Part shown: piece after piece, positions 48,658 through 57,008 of the stretch
How positions within the stretch are numbered: position 1 is the stretch's first letter
Layout: every line of letters starts with the position of its first letter
Assembly (NCBI GenBank): GCA_040752025.1
Contig: JBFMFR010000011.1
Coordinates: 62,001-126,000, forward strand
Direction: 5' to 3'
From: JBFMFR01 sp040752025
GTDB lineage: Bacteria; Chloroflexota; Anaerolineae; Anaerolineales; UBA4823
DNA length: 64,000 nucleotides
Notes under the pieces: generated by a model
Told to the model about the DNA's origin: nothing
Databases searched by the model: none
The model's input: only the letters and a program-made list of their open reading frames with translations
Translations under genes and position numbers: made by a program

Positions 48658-51498
48658 TTACGTATCTCGCAGCCAGGGATTCAAGACGCGATCCAGGGTG
48701 AAACCCAGCAGGGCAAAAGCCAGGCCAGTGATCATCAATAACGCCACCGGCTGCACCAACCACAGGGGGTAATCCTGTAGAGCCGAACTGGTCAGCGCTT
48801 CGTAGATCACTTTCCCCCAGGTTGGCAGGTATGGGTCGCTCACCCCCAGGTAGGCCAGCGTGGCCTCGTAGAAAACGTAGCCGGGGATCATGATCACCAG
48901 TTGTGGAATCAGCACCGGCATCAGGCGCGGCAGCAAGTACAGGCGGATCATGCGGCCATTGCTGGCGCCGTAAGCACGCGCTGCCTCGATATAGGGGGCT
49001 TCCTTGGCCTGCAGGAAAACAGCCCGGTAGCTCTTGATCGCACTGCCAAAAATATTCAACAGCACGATCACGCCCAGGACCACCCAGATGCTCTTGGAAT
49101 ACAGCATATACACCATAATGGCAATCGGCAGGGATGGCAGGATCATGTTGACTTCGGTGATGCGCTGGATCAGATCATCCCACCTGCCCCCATACCAGGC
49201 GCCGGCCGCGGCGATCAGCATGGCAATCAGGTTGGTAGCCAGCGCTCCGCCCAGGCCGTAAGCCAGCGCTACTGGTATGCCCCACAACAGCGCCAGGGAC
49301 AGGTCGCGGCGGCGATTGTCGGTGCCCGCCAGGCCATAAACCTTGCCATAAAGCACCATTTCGGCTTCGATTTCAGTGGCCGGCTCGAACGAGAAAGCGC
49401 TGATTTCCAGGGTATAGCGCCCGGGCTGGACAGCGTCCGCATCGGGTGCTGCCGCAACTTCCTGTTGCGCAAACAGCTTCTGCAGCACCTGCCGCTGGCC
49501 GTACTTGCGCTCCAGGCGCTCGTCGCGCGACAGGTAATAGGCTTGCGAGCCGCGCACAGCCTGCCCCCCCAGGTCGATCTCTTGGCCTACGGGCGGCTGC
49601 CATTTGAACGAGAAAAAGGGCGGCTTTTCCTGGTAACTCCCTCGCAGGTACAACACCAGGTCTTGCGGCGGGGAATGGTACGGGTAATCGAAGGTGAAAC
49701 GGATCGTGGTTTCGCCCATTTCGGGCGAAGCCTGCCGGAAAGATTTTTCAACAGAAGTGTCTTTGCCGAGACTTCCTGTCTCGCTGTTCTGGACAATCGT
49801 TTCGGGTAACTTATCGCGCTGGAAATAATTCACCCAGGTCGGCAGTGCGAACTGGGGATTCTGATACCAGGTGCTCCGGTACCAATCATCCGATTCGGAG
49901 CGCCACAGGCTAACGGCCTGCCGGTAAGGTATGGTAGTCACCGTGTAAATCGAGGCGCCAACCAAGACCAGGATGATCACCAGGCCAATCACTGCCGAAG
50001 GGTAGCGCGACAAGCCCAGGGTCGCCCTGCCCAGCCGGCCAACGCCGGACCGCAGTTTGCGCAACAAGCCGCACACACCTATCCCCAGCAGAGCCAGGCT
50101 CCCCACCAGGCCAAATACCAGGTTGGGATGCAGCGCTTTTTCCTGCCCAAGCGCTTTTTTCAACTCCCCTACCGACAGCGAGGGCGGCACGCCGCTTAGC
50201 GCCCGGTTTGCTGCCCACTCGCTGAACGCCCGGGACTTCCTGTCCCGGCCCCACCTGGCCGGTGCAAACCGGTCGTTGGCGGTGCGGTTTTGCCAGCGGT
50301 TCACCTGGCGGGGTGGCTGTGGTACACGTCCGGAGCGCCGGACTTTCGACCTGACCAGGCGCAAAGTGTGCCCTTCGCTGCCCACCTGTACACGCGGGTC
50401 GAGGAAAGCATAGAAAATATCCAGCAGAAAAACTGTAATCGCCAGCAGGTAAGCGAAAACCACGACAATCCCCAGGACCAATGGCGTGTTGAAACTGCGC
50501 ACAGCCGGGATGAAAATCGCGCCAATTCCAGGCCACTGGAACAGCAGTTCCAGGGCGATGATCTCCTGCCAGAACACGATAATCAACATGGCAAAGTTGG
50601 TGAGCACGTAGGGCAAAGTCGGGCGCAGGATATAGCGGCGCTCGACCATGCTGTCGGGCAGGCCTTTGGCGCGCGCCACTTCCACGTAAGGCTCGTTGGC
50701 ATACATCAGGAAAAATGTGCGCCAGGCGTACACCCCCTGGAAGAACTTGCTCAAAAAGATGGCCGCCACCGGCAAGACCAGGTACCTGGACAGGGTCACC
50801 GCAAAATCCAGGGTGATGCGCTCCGGGAAAGTATCGATCATACGCGGGTAGGGCAGCACGTGCAGTTGCCCGGCGAAGACCAGGATCAAGACAATCCCGT
50901 GGATCCAACCCGGCGCCGAGGTCAGTGGGGAAAGCAAAGTAGTCACCCGGTCCAATAAGCTGCCGTGCTTGCGCGCAATGAACAAGGCCAGGAAGACACT
51001 CATTACGAAGAACAAGACGTTTGCCAGGCCAAACAGCAGCAGCGTGAAGGGCAGCCGGCTGAGCACCAGTTCACGCACCGTACCCTGGGGCGTCGCAAAA
51101 CTGAATACTGCCCTGGATTTGCCCAGGTCGAGCAGCATGCCGCGCCCCAGCCAGCGCAAGGTGCGCAGTAAGAAGGGCTGGTGCAGGCCAAAAGCCTCCT
51201 GCATGGCCCAACGGGTCTGTTCGATGGTTTCAGTGCGCTCCGGCTCAGGGACATCCTTCAGCCAACCTGTCTGGATCATCGCCCCGATGTTCTCATCGAT
51301 CGTGCTGGCAAACACTTTATCGACGAACCCCCCGAGGTTGACTACCAGGATCGTCAGATACAGGCCCACCGCCACCGTCAATACCAGAGTGATCGATTTG
51401 ACCAGGGCGTACTTCCCCACCCGGAACAGGGTAATCGTCGTCCCAGTTCGCATGACCGGTGCAGATATGCTTCGTTCGGAGGCAGTTAGTTCGGACAT
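48658..51498 (-). CDS. Fused DppB-DppC-type ABC transporter permease
   Basis: The 946-residue protein joins two peptide-importer permeases. Residues about 30-370 are DppB-like (helices, then EPYVEVARAKGLPDSMVERR, the ATPase-coupling EAA loop). Residues about 460-946 are DppC-like, with EAPYIEAARAYGASNGRMIR as its EAA loop and a large soluble insert of about 200 residues between its first helix and the core. One polypeptide would replace the usual heterodimer. No ATPase or binding protein gene lies next to it, so partners are elsewhere. Two 17-bp hairpin repeats (49767 and 50231) fall in its linker and insert. It probably imports peptides or oligosaccharides. Confidence 0.88.
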   Translation of the reverse strand: MSELTASERSISAPVMRTGTTITLFRVGKYALVKSITLVLTVAVGLYLTILVVNLGGFVDKVFASTIDENIGAMIQTGWLKDVPEPERTETIEQTRWAMQEAFGLHQPFLLRTLRWLGRGMLLDLGKSRAVFSFATPQGTVRELVLSRLPFTLLLFGLANVLFFVMSVFLALFIARKHGSLLDRVTTLLSPLTSAPGWIHGIVLILVFAGQLHVLPYPRMIDTFPERITLDFAVTLSRYLVLPVAAIFLSKFFQGVYAWRTFFLMYANEPYVEVARAKGLPDSMVERRYILRPTLPYVLTNFAMLIIVFWQEIIALELLFQWPGIGAIFIPAVRSFNTPLVLGIVVVFAYLLAITVFLLDIFYAFLDPRVQVGSEGHTLRLVRSKVRRSGRVPQPPRQVNRWQNRTANDRFAPARWGRDRKSRAFSEWAANRALSGVPPSLSVGELKKALGQEKALHPNLVFGLVGSLALLGIGVCGLLRKLRSGVGRLGRATLGLSRYPSAVIGLVIILVLVGASIYTVTTIPYRQAVSLWRSESDDWYRSTWYQNPQFALPTWVNYFQRDKLPETIVQNSETGSLGKDTSVEKSFRQASPEMGETTIRFTFDYPYHSPPQDLVLYLRGSYQEKPPFFSFKWQPPVGQEIDLGGQAVRGSQAYYLSRDERLERKYGQRQVLQKLFAQQEVAAAPDADAVQPGRYTLEISAFSFEPATEIEAEMVLYGKVYGLAGTDNRRRDLSLALLWGIPVALAYGLGGALATNLIAMLIAAAGAWYGGRWDDLIQRITEVNMILPSLPIAIMVYMLYSKSIWVVLGVIVLLNIFGSAIKSYRAVFLQAKEAPYIEAARAYGASNGRMIRLYLLPRLMPVLIPQLVIMIPGYVFYEATLAYLGVSDPYLPTWGKVIYEALTSSALQDYPLWLVQPVALLMITGLAFALLGFTLDRVLNPWLRDT
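49767..49783. repeat. 17-bp hairpin repeat (stem CGAGAC, loop TTCCT)
   Basis: CGAGAC-TTCCT-GTCTCG, in frame in the soluble insert of the fused permease, where the protein reads S-E-T-G-S-L-G. Confidence 0.7.
50231..50247. repeat. 17-bp hairpin repeat (stem CGGGAC, loop TTCCT)
   Basis: CGGGAC-TTCCT-GTCCCG, in frame in the linker between the two permease halves, where the protein reads G-R-D-R-K-S-R-A. Confidence 0.7.
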
Positions 51499-51561
51499 AG
51501 GCTCCCTTTCAGTCCAGGCCTGAGGACAATTCTATCATCAATAAATAACACCTTCACTAAC

Positions 51562-51657
51562 AGAAACTGGGTTTTTCGCCGCTCAGATGGAGAAGTGATG
51601 CAAATTGGCTGCAACTTCTACTGAACCATTCTTGCATATCAAAAACCCGGTTTCTTT
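51562..51657. repeat. 96-bp MITE-like palindromic element, copy A
   Basis: The ends are AGAAACTGGGTTTTT and AAAAACCCGGTTTCTTTT, an imperfect terminal inverted repeat of about 15 bp. It aligns over its length with the copy at 59948, sharing ATTCTTGCA and ATCAAAAACCCGGTTTCTTT. It lies in the 263-base gap between the divergent permease and phytol-kinase-like genes and has no coding capacity. Confidence 0.75.
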
Positions 51658-51689
51658 TGGCGCGGCCAGCGCTGGAACGGTTATCGAGG

Positions 51690-51695
51690 TAAAAT
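51690..51695 (+). promoter_or_regulatory. Candidate -10 box of the phytol-kinase-like gene
   Basis: AGGTAAAAT lies 67 bases before the ATG at 51762 and matches GGTAAAAT strings at 6697 and 60224. Confidence 0.35.
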
Positions 51696-51761
51696 AGGAT
51701 CCTGGCGATCACCTATCCTGGCAGGCACACGCCCTGCCACCCACAGATTGGAGCATCCATC

Positions 51762-52472
51762 ATGCTTGGAAACAATATCATCGCCCTCGTCATCACCTTT
51801 GCCGTCTCCCTGGCCTGGCTGCGCCTGGTAGATTTCTGCGCTCAGCGCGGCTGGATCGAAAGCCGGCTCAGCCGCAAGATCATCCATATGGGCACCGGGC
51901 CCTTGTTCATCCTGTGCTGGCTGCTGTTCGATGATGCCCCCATCGCTCGCTGGCTGGCCGCCCTGGTGCCGTTCGCCATTACCATCCAATTCGCCCTGGT
52001 TGGGTTAGGCGTGATGAAGGATGAAGCTGCCGTACAGGCCATGTCGCGCAGCGGCGACCGGCGTGAAATCTTACGCGGCCCGCTGTACTACGGAATCGTC
52101 TTCGTCATCCTGACCATCTGGTTCTGGCTCGACACGCCAACGGGCATGGTCGCCTTGCTGCTGCTGTGCGGCGGCGATGGCCTGGCTGAAATCCTGGGAC
52201 GGCGCTTCGGCCGGGCGAAAATCCCCTGGAACAACGGCAAAAGCTGGGCCGGCAGCCTGGGTATGCTGCTGGGCAGTTGGGTTTTCGCCGTTGCCGTGAT
52301 GTGGGTATATGTCATCGCCGGCGTCTTCCCCGGAACACTGGCGGGGTATCTGCCGGCGATTACCTTGATCGCCCTGGCGGGCACACTCGTCGAGACCTTG
52401 CCGCTCAGCGACATCGACAACCTGACCGTCACGGCTGCTGCTGTGGTACTGGGCTTACTTCTGTTTCGTTAG
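51762..52472 (+). CDS. Phytol/dolichol kinase-like integral membrane protein
   Basis: A 236-residue protein with about six membrane helices and the CTP-dependent prenol kinase mark SRKIIHMGTGPLF near residue 37, then C-G-G-D-G-L-A-E-I-L-G-R-R-F-G and P-W-N-N-G-K-S-W-A-G-S near 140-160. Relatives phosphorylate phytol or related polyprenols; the substrate here is inferred only from family. Its last 44 bases overlap the end of the convergent MFS gene. Confidence 0.85.
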   Translation: MLGNNIIALVITFAVSLAWLRLVDFCAQRGWIESRLSRKIIHMGTGPLFILCWLLFDDAPIARWLAALVPFAITIQFALVGLGVMKDEAAVQAMSRSGDRREILRGPLYYGIVFVILTIWFWLDTPTGMVALLLLCGGDGLAEILGRRFGRAKIPWNNGKSWAGSLGMLLGSWVFAVAVMWVYVIAGVFPGTLAGYLPAITLIALAGTLVETLPLSDIDNLTVTAAAVVLGLLLFR

Positions 52473-53703
52473 CCCCAGCCTCCAGGCCGGCAGCCGGCCG
52501 CTCCGGCGCCAGCCAAGCCAGCGCCGCCAGGAACCCCAGCAAAGTCACCAGCGCCCCGGCATACAGCGGGTACTCCATATTCGCGTCGAAGAGGAAGCCC
52601 GACCCGCCGGGTCCAACGATGCGCCCCAGGCTCATGAACGAATTGCAGATGCCCATAGTCAGCCCCTGTTCCAGGGTTGACCGCTTGGAAGTCAGCGCCA
52701 TCACCGCCGGGGCCATCAGTGCAGTCGCCAGGGTGAAAAAACCAATGCTGAGCAAAAGGGTTACATCGCTGAAGGACAGGGTGATGGCGATAAAGCCTAC
52801 CACCGTGGCCAGGGATGCCGCCTGGATGAGGCGTGCTTCTCCCCAGCGGCGGGTGAACGGCCCGGTGAGCCCCCCTTGCGCCACCACCGAGACGAACCCT
52901 ACCAGCATGAGCACCATGCCGGCCTGCTGCGGGGTATACTCGAACTTCTGGTAAGCGTACAGCCCGAAGATGCCGAAGAAAGCTGTGCTGGCGTAAGCGA
53001 TCAAGAAAGCCATACCCAGCAGGATGCCAATCGGGCGGCCCTGCGGGCATGACAACGCCTGCCACAACTGGCTCGGCTGAAAGCCTTTAGAGCCCACAGG
53101 CCTGGATTGGCGCGCCTCGGCTGGCAGCGATTCGGGTAGGAACAGGCCGATCAACACCAGGGTGATAAACGAAAGCCCGGCTGCCACGAAAAAAGGCAAC
53201 GAGAGCGCCTGCAGGGAAAGCGTGTCGCCGGCCAGCCAGCCCCCCAGCCCAGGTCCGACAATCGTGCCCAATCCCACTGCGGCCCCCAACGTGCCCATGC
53301 CGCCGCCGCGATCCTTCTCTGAAGTGCTGTCGCTGACGTAAGCCAGGGTTGTCGGCGAAGTCGCCGATGACAGGATACCAGACAGGATGCGAAACAGGAA
53401 CAACATCCACAATTCCGTCGCCAGGCCAAAGCCCAACATGGCAATGCCATAGCCCAACATACCGATCATCAACACCGGTTTGCGCCCCACCCGGTCAGAC
53501 AGGCCGCCCCAGATGGGCCCAAAGATCAGGCGCATCACCGCGTAGCTGGCTACCAGCATCCCCAACTCCGCCCCCCCTGCCCCCATCACCTCCATATAGT
53601 AGGGGATGATGGGGATGACCATGCCAAAACCCAGCATGACCACGATCAGGGTGAGAGACAGGATCACCAGGTTCTTGCGGCCACCATTCTCGCGCGCGCT
53701 CAT
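52429..53703 (-). CDS. MFS transporter, DHA1 drug-efflux-like
   Basis: The 424-residue protein has about twelve helices, motif A in WGGLSDRVGRKPVLMIG near 65, and the antiporter motif C in G-T-I-V-G-P-G-L-G-G near 150, as in TetA/Bmr-type drug:H+ antiporters. It starts 4 bases after the phosphotransferase-like gene and so belongs to the same operon. Coupling to a possible antibiotic-modifying enzyme makes drug export plausible but unproven. Its end overlaps the convergent phytol-kinase-like gene by 44 bases. Confidence 0.9.
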   Translation of the reverse strand: MSARENGGRKNLVILSLTLIVVMLGFGMVIPIIPYYMEVMGAGGAELGMLVASYAVMRLIFGPIWGGLSDRVGRKPVLMIGMLGYGIAMLGFGLATELWMLFLFRILSGILSSATSPTTLAYVSDSTSEKDRGGGMGTLGAAVGLGTIVGPGLGGWLAGDTLSLQALSLPFFVAAGLSFITLVLIGLFLPESLPAEARQSRPVGSKGFQPSQLWQALSCPQGRPIGILLGMAFLIAYASTAFFGIFGLYAYQKFEYTPQQAGMVLMLVGFVSVVAQGGLTGPFTRRWGEARLIQAASLATVVGFIAITLSFSDVTLLLSIGFFTLATALMAPAVMALTSKRSTLEQGLTMGICNSFMSLGRIVGPGGSGFLFDANMEYPLYAGALVTLLGFLAALAWLAPERPAAGLEAGANETEVSPVPQQQP

Positions 53704-53707
53704 TCGT

Positions 53708-56548
53708 TTACCTTTCTTCAGCGCCGCTCAAAGTCACTGTTCCAGCGCTGCCATCCACCGTGACAACCTGCCCGCTGCGGATGCGCCTGGTAGCGGCGCC
53801 GGTGCCCAGCACTGCCGGGATGCCGTACTCACGCGCCACAATCGAGCTGTGGCTGAGCGGGCCGCCGATGTCGGTGACCACTGCTGATGCCTGGGCAAAG
53901 AGCGGGGTCCAGGCCGGGGTGGTAATGCTGGCGACCAGCACATCGCCCGGCCGCATCTGGTCGAAGTCCTGCGGGCCGTGCAATACTTTGGCTGGCGCGC
54001 TCACCTCACCAGGACTGGCGCCCACGCCTTTCAGGATGTCACCATCGGAATCTACGCTGCCTACAGCCAGCATCGACCCTACATCCATACCCAGCATCTT
54101 TTGCTTGGGCGGCAACTGCGGCGGCGGCGTGAGCTGCTGGTAAGCGCGCTGCAGGTCTTTGCGCTGGCGCACCTGCTCCACCAGGCTTTCCAGCAGCGAC
54201 CCTTCCTCCAGGGCAGTCACCGCCCGCTGCAGCTCAGCCTGCTCCAGCCAATAGATATCGCCTGCCTCGGCGATCACCCCGGCCCTGGCGAAGCGCCGGC
54301 CCAGCTCGAGCAGCATCCTGCGCACTTGCGGGTAACCCAGGCCGATCTCGGCGATGCCGTCTTCCCGGTAAGGGGCCTGTGTCTGGGCGAACTTCAAAGC
54401 TTTCTCGAAGGCCCAGCGCTTGACCCCTTTCAGCCGGAAGAGCGCCGAGGCGACTGCCTGCTGGCGGCGCTCAGCCAAAGCTGTTTGGCGCTCATACGGG
54501 CTGTCCGCCTGAGCGGTGATGAACAGTTTCAGAGTTTCCAGCATTGGGGCAGGATCATCCATCGGCAGCGGGCGAGCAAAATCCATATCGTAGATCGAGT
54601 AGCCGTAGCGTTCCAGGTACTCGCAGAAGCGGATTTTCCACGATTCCCATTCTGCGGGACAGGAAGTCCCGTCAGCTTCCAGATCCTCCGGCAGTAAATT
54701 ATCCTTCAGCAAGGCCGCCAGGCTTTGCGCCGGCGTGTGTACCAGGAAAGAGGCCAGGTTCTCATATTTACGGCACCACAGCGCCAGATCGTAAAGCGCT
54801 TTATCTCCCAGGATCGGCAGGCTGTCGAAGCCCAGTAAGAAGGCCGCAGCCGGGGGATCGCCCTCGCGCTGCGCGGTTTTTTCGTAGACTCGGGTAAAAA
54901 GCATTTCACTGCCAGCCGTCGGCCCCATGGTGCTGGCCATCAGGGAAACCAGGTGCTCGCTAAAGGCATCCAGGACCTGGTCAACTGCCTGCACCAGTTC
55001 GCCTGATGAAAGATCATGCAGTGCCTGGGCGCTCCATTGCCCCACTACTTCTTTATAGTGTGGCAGGTAGGTCTCCTGCCAGCGCCTGACGCCGTTGCGC
55101 AGGATGTCCGGGAATTTGAAGATCATTTTCATGATCTTGACCCACTGTATCGCCGTCATGCCGTAATCCTGGTAGGCATACCCATTGACGGTGACCATGA
55201 TATCGTATGGGAGTGCATCGGGTGAGACAGCCATCAACCCTAAAAATTCCTTCAAGGATCGGTTGACCTTGGCAAAGCCCCAGGTGGCGAACAGCGGGCT
55301 GAGCGGGTTCGGCATCAACTCAACGATGCTGGCGCGGATGCACTGGCTGTTCGGGCGCGGCAGGGGCCACTCAGCGGGCGGAGCATACTCCGCTGGCACA
55401 GCCGCCGGCGGCTCGGGCAGCGCCGTGATCGGGCGCGCCTGCAGGATGGCGAAAGCGCCGTCCAGCCAGGCCCATTCGATATCCATCGGGACAGGAAGCC
55501 CCGCCGTCATCTGGTAGAGCTGCTCGATCTGCACTCCCAGGCGCGCCAGTTCGGCCGCCGCCGCGTCGCTCAAGACAGGCACCTGGCGCAAGGCGTCTGG
55601 CACAGGCTCTTCGTGAGTGCCGCCGTTCACCCGCACAGTCATCACCTGCTTATCGGCCGTGTCGCGTTGGAGCACTTCGCCGCTGGTCTTATCGACCACC
55701 AGGTTGTCTGGCGTGACCAGCCCGCCCACCACGGCCTCGCCCAGGCCCCAGGCTGCGCTGATCATGGCCTGGTCGCGCCGCCCGTTCACGGGGTTGGCCG
55801 TGAACAGGATGCCAGCCGCCTCGGCCGGCACCAGCAATTGCACCACAACCGCCAGGGCAACCTGGTCGGGCTGGATGCCCTGCGAAACTTCCTGTTTCGG
55901 CGAAACAGGAAGTTTCGTCCGGGCGCGATAGCTGATCGCCCGCCCGGTCCACAAGCTGGCCCAACACCTGCGAACCGCATCCAGCACGGCTCCCGCGCCG
56001 CTGACGTTCAGGTAAGTTTCCTGCTGCCCGGCAAAGGAAGCTTCTGGCAGGTCTTCGGCAGTGGCCGACGAGCGCACCGCCACCGCCGGGTTCTGTCCGG
56101 GCAGGGAGGCGTAAGCCTGCACGATGGCATTGGCCAGATCGGCCGGGATCGGGGCGCGGGTAAACGCCTGGCCGATCGCCTCGGACGCCTGCTCCAGGGT
56201 GGAGGGCCGCGCCGGGTCGATGCCTTGCAGGGCCTCCAGGATCACCGGCATGAGTTCGTTTGCCTGCACGAACTCGCGGTAAGCGTGGGTAGTCAGGTTG
56301 AAGCCGCCCGGAACAGGCAGGCCAGCCGCCAGCAAACGCGCCAGCGAGGCGCCCTTGCCGCCCACCAGTTCCAGCGTTGCCTGCGAATCTCCCAGGTCGA
56401 TAACATATGCAAGTTGATCTGCTTTCGATTCCATCATGGCCTCCTTCTGATCGACGTCTGCGCTTGAGTAGTTTTCCAATACCGCTGCGTCCATTTGTTG
56501 CGCGGTTGTCAAGTGATTGCGCCGCACCTGCGGCATAGTTTTATTCAT
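53708..56548 (-). CDS. PEP-synthase-family dikinase, rifampicin phosphotransferase-like layout
   Basis: Up to 946 residues. An ATP-grasp half starts G-G-K-G-A-S-L-A-R-L (residue about 64), continues F-A-G-Q-Q-E-T-Y-L-N and ends D-I-E-W-A; a middle domain follows, and a C-terminal swivelling His domain has GGPLSHSSIVAREYGIPAVL with His900. No C-terminal PEP TIM barrel is present, so the layout is that of rifampicin phosphotransferases rather than PpsA. Two starts are well supported: ATG 56548 after GGAGG, and ATG 56437/56434 after AAGGAGG. Three hairpin loci (54655, 55487, 55883) lie inside, one adding about a dozen residues to the ATP-grasp region. The 105-residue gene overlaps upstream. Confidence 0.88.
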   Translation of the reverse strand: MNKTMPQVRRNHLTTAQQMDAAVLENYSSADVDQKEAMMESKADQLAYVIDLGDSQATLELVGGKGASLARLLAAGLPVPGGFNLTTHAYREFVQANELMPVILEALQGIDPARPSTLEQASEAIGQAFTRAPIPADLANAIVQAYASLPGQNPAVAVRSSATAEDLPEASFAGQQETYLNVSGAGAVLDAVRRCWASLWTGRAISYRARTKLPVSPKQEVSQGIQPDQVALAVVVQLLVPAEAAGILFTANPVNGRRDQAMISAAWGLGEAVVGGLVTPDNLVVDKTSGEVLQRDTADKQVMTVRVNGGTHEEPVPDALRQVPVLSDAAAAELARLGVQIEQLYQMTAGLPVPMDIEWAWLDGAFAILQARPITALPEPPAAVPAEYAPPAEWPLPRPNSQCIRASIVELMPNPLSPLFATWGFAKVNRSLKEFLGLMAVSPDALPYDIMVTVNGYAYQDYGMTAIQWVKIMKMIFKFPDILRNGVRRWQETYLPHYKEVVGQWSAQALHDLSSGELVQAVDQVLDAFSEHLVSLMASTMGPTAGSEMLFTRVYEKTAQREGDPPAAAFLLGFDSLPILGDKALYDLALWCRKYENLASFLVHTPAQSLAALLKDNLLPEDLEADGTSCPAEWESWKIRFCEYLERYGYSIYDMDFARPLPMDDPAPMLETLKLFITAQADSPYERQTALAERRQQAVASALFRLKGVKRWAFEKALKFAQTQAPYREDGIAEIGLGYPQVRRMLLELGRRFARAGVIAEAGDIYWLEQAELQRAVTALEEGSLLESLVEQVRQRKDLQRAYQQLTPPPQLPPKQKMLGMDVGSMLAVGSVDSDGDILKGVGASPGEVSAPAKVLHGPQDFDQMRPGDVLVASITTPAWTPLFAQASAVVTDIGGPLSHSSIVAREYGIPAVLGTGAATRRIRSGQVVTVDGSAGTVTLSGAEER
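54655..54671. repeat. 17-bp hairpin repeat (stem CGGGAC, loop AGGAA)
   Basis: CGGGAC-AGGAA-GTCCCG, the family hairpin in reverse orientation, in frame in the dikinase-like gene (protein run D-G-T-S-C-P-A-E). Confidence 0.7.
55487..55503. repeat. 17-bp hairpin repeat, one stem mismatch
   Basis: CGGGAC-AGGAA-GCCCCG lies next to the conserved D-I-E-W-A block of the dikinase-like gene. One stem pair is broken. Confidence 0.5.
55883..55917. repeat. Double hairpin repeat forming a 35-bp palindrome
   Basis: CGAAAC-TTCCT-GTTTCG and its inverted copy CGAAAC-AGGAA-GTTTCG are separated by one G. The encoded T-K-L-P-V-S-P-K-Q-E-V-S run interrupts I-S-Y-R-A-R ... Q-V-A-L-A-V-V-V-Q, which is continuous in typical relatives. 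Confidence 0.8.
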
Positions 56549-56858
56549 GATCTTTCCTCCAGTTTACGAGCGGGTCATCCATACGGTTCACAGAGACCAG
56601 CTCCAGGTTCAAATCCCATATGCGCGTCAGGATGCCTCGCAGGGATGATTGGTCTGCAACAATCCCCTCCAGCCTGGTGAAGCTGGCGCCGCTGGCATTT
56701 TTTTGCACCTGCACGCGCATGCCGTTCAACCAGCCCGACCAACTTTGATCCAATTCACCTTCGACGACAATTTCGTAGAGACATTCTGCGGAGCAAGCTT
56801 CGGCGGGATAAGCTCCGGCAGAACTCGCTCTATCAGTTTTCTGTTCTTCGTTATCCAT
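56541..56858 (-). CDS. Small conserved protein of unknown function
   Basis: The ATG at 56858 (MDNEEQKTDR) follows CGGAG with 7-base spacing and gives 105 residues; an in-frame upstream start is less likely. The C-terminal 70 residues (Y-E-I-V-V-E-G-E-L-D-Q-S-W-S-G-W, then LEGIVADQSSLRGILTRIWDLNLELVSV) match a short conserved type often found beside transporters and membrane proteins in Chloroflexota and Actinobacteria. Function is unknown. It overlaps the dikinase-like start by 8 bases and is the first gene of that operon. Confidence 0.75.
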   Translation of the reverse strand: MDNEEQKTDRASSAGAYPAEACSAECLYEIVVEGELDQSWSGWLNGMRVQVQKNASGASFTRLEGIVADQSSLRGILTRIWDLNLELVSVNRMDDPLVNWRKDHE

Positions 56859-56889
56859 TGCAAACTCCGTTCGTGGCAGAATCACCGGG

Positions 56890-56906
56890 CGAAACATCCT
56901 GTTTCG
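56890..56906. repeat. 17-bp hairpin repeat (stem CGAAAC, loop ATCCT)
   Basis: CGAAAC-ATCCT-GTTTCG lies in the leader region 32 bases before the ATG of the 105-residue gene; it is the only family member outside a coding sequence. Confidence 0.65.
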
Positions 56907-57008
56907 CTCGAAGCCAGGTAATCTAAGCATACCCCACGAATTGGGGAAATGTCATCCTTCAAATTGGGGATTGGATGGGGGAAAGGCTGGGGGAGGCAGC
57001 GGCTGCGC

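Noticed and set aside
52429..53703. Specific call as tetracycline efflux protein TetA
   Set aside because: Motifs A and C show DHA1 membership but nothing seen fixes the drug.
55613..56467. A 284-codon plus-strand frame opposite the dikinase-like gene
   Set aside because: His/Arg/Gln-rich shadow with no fold signs.
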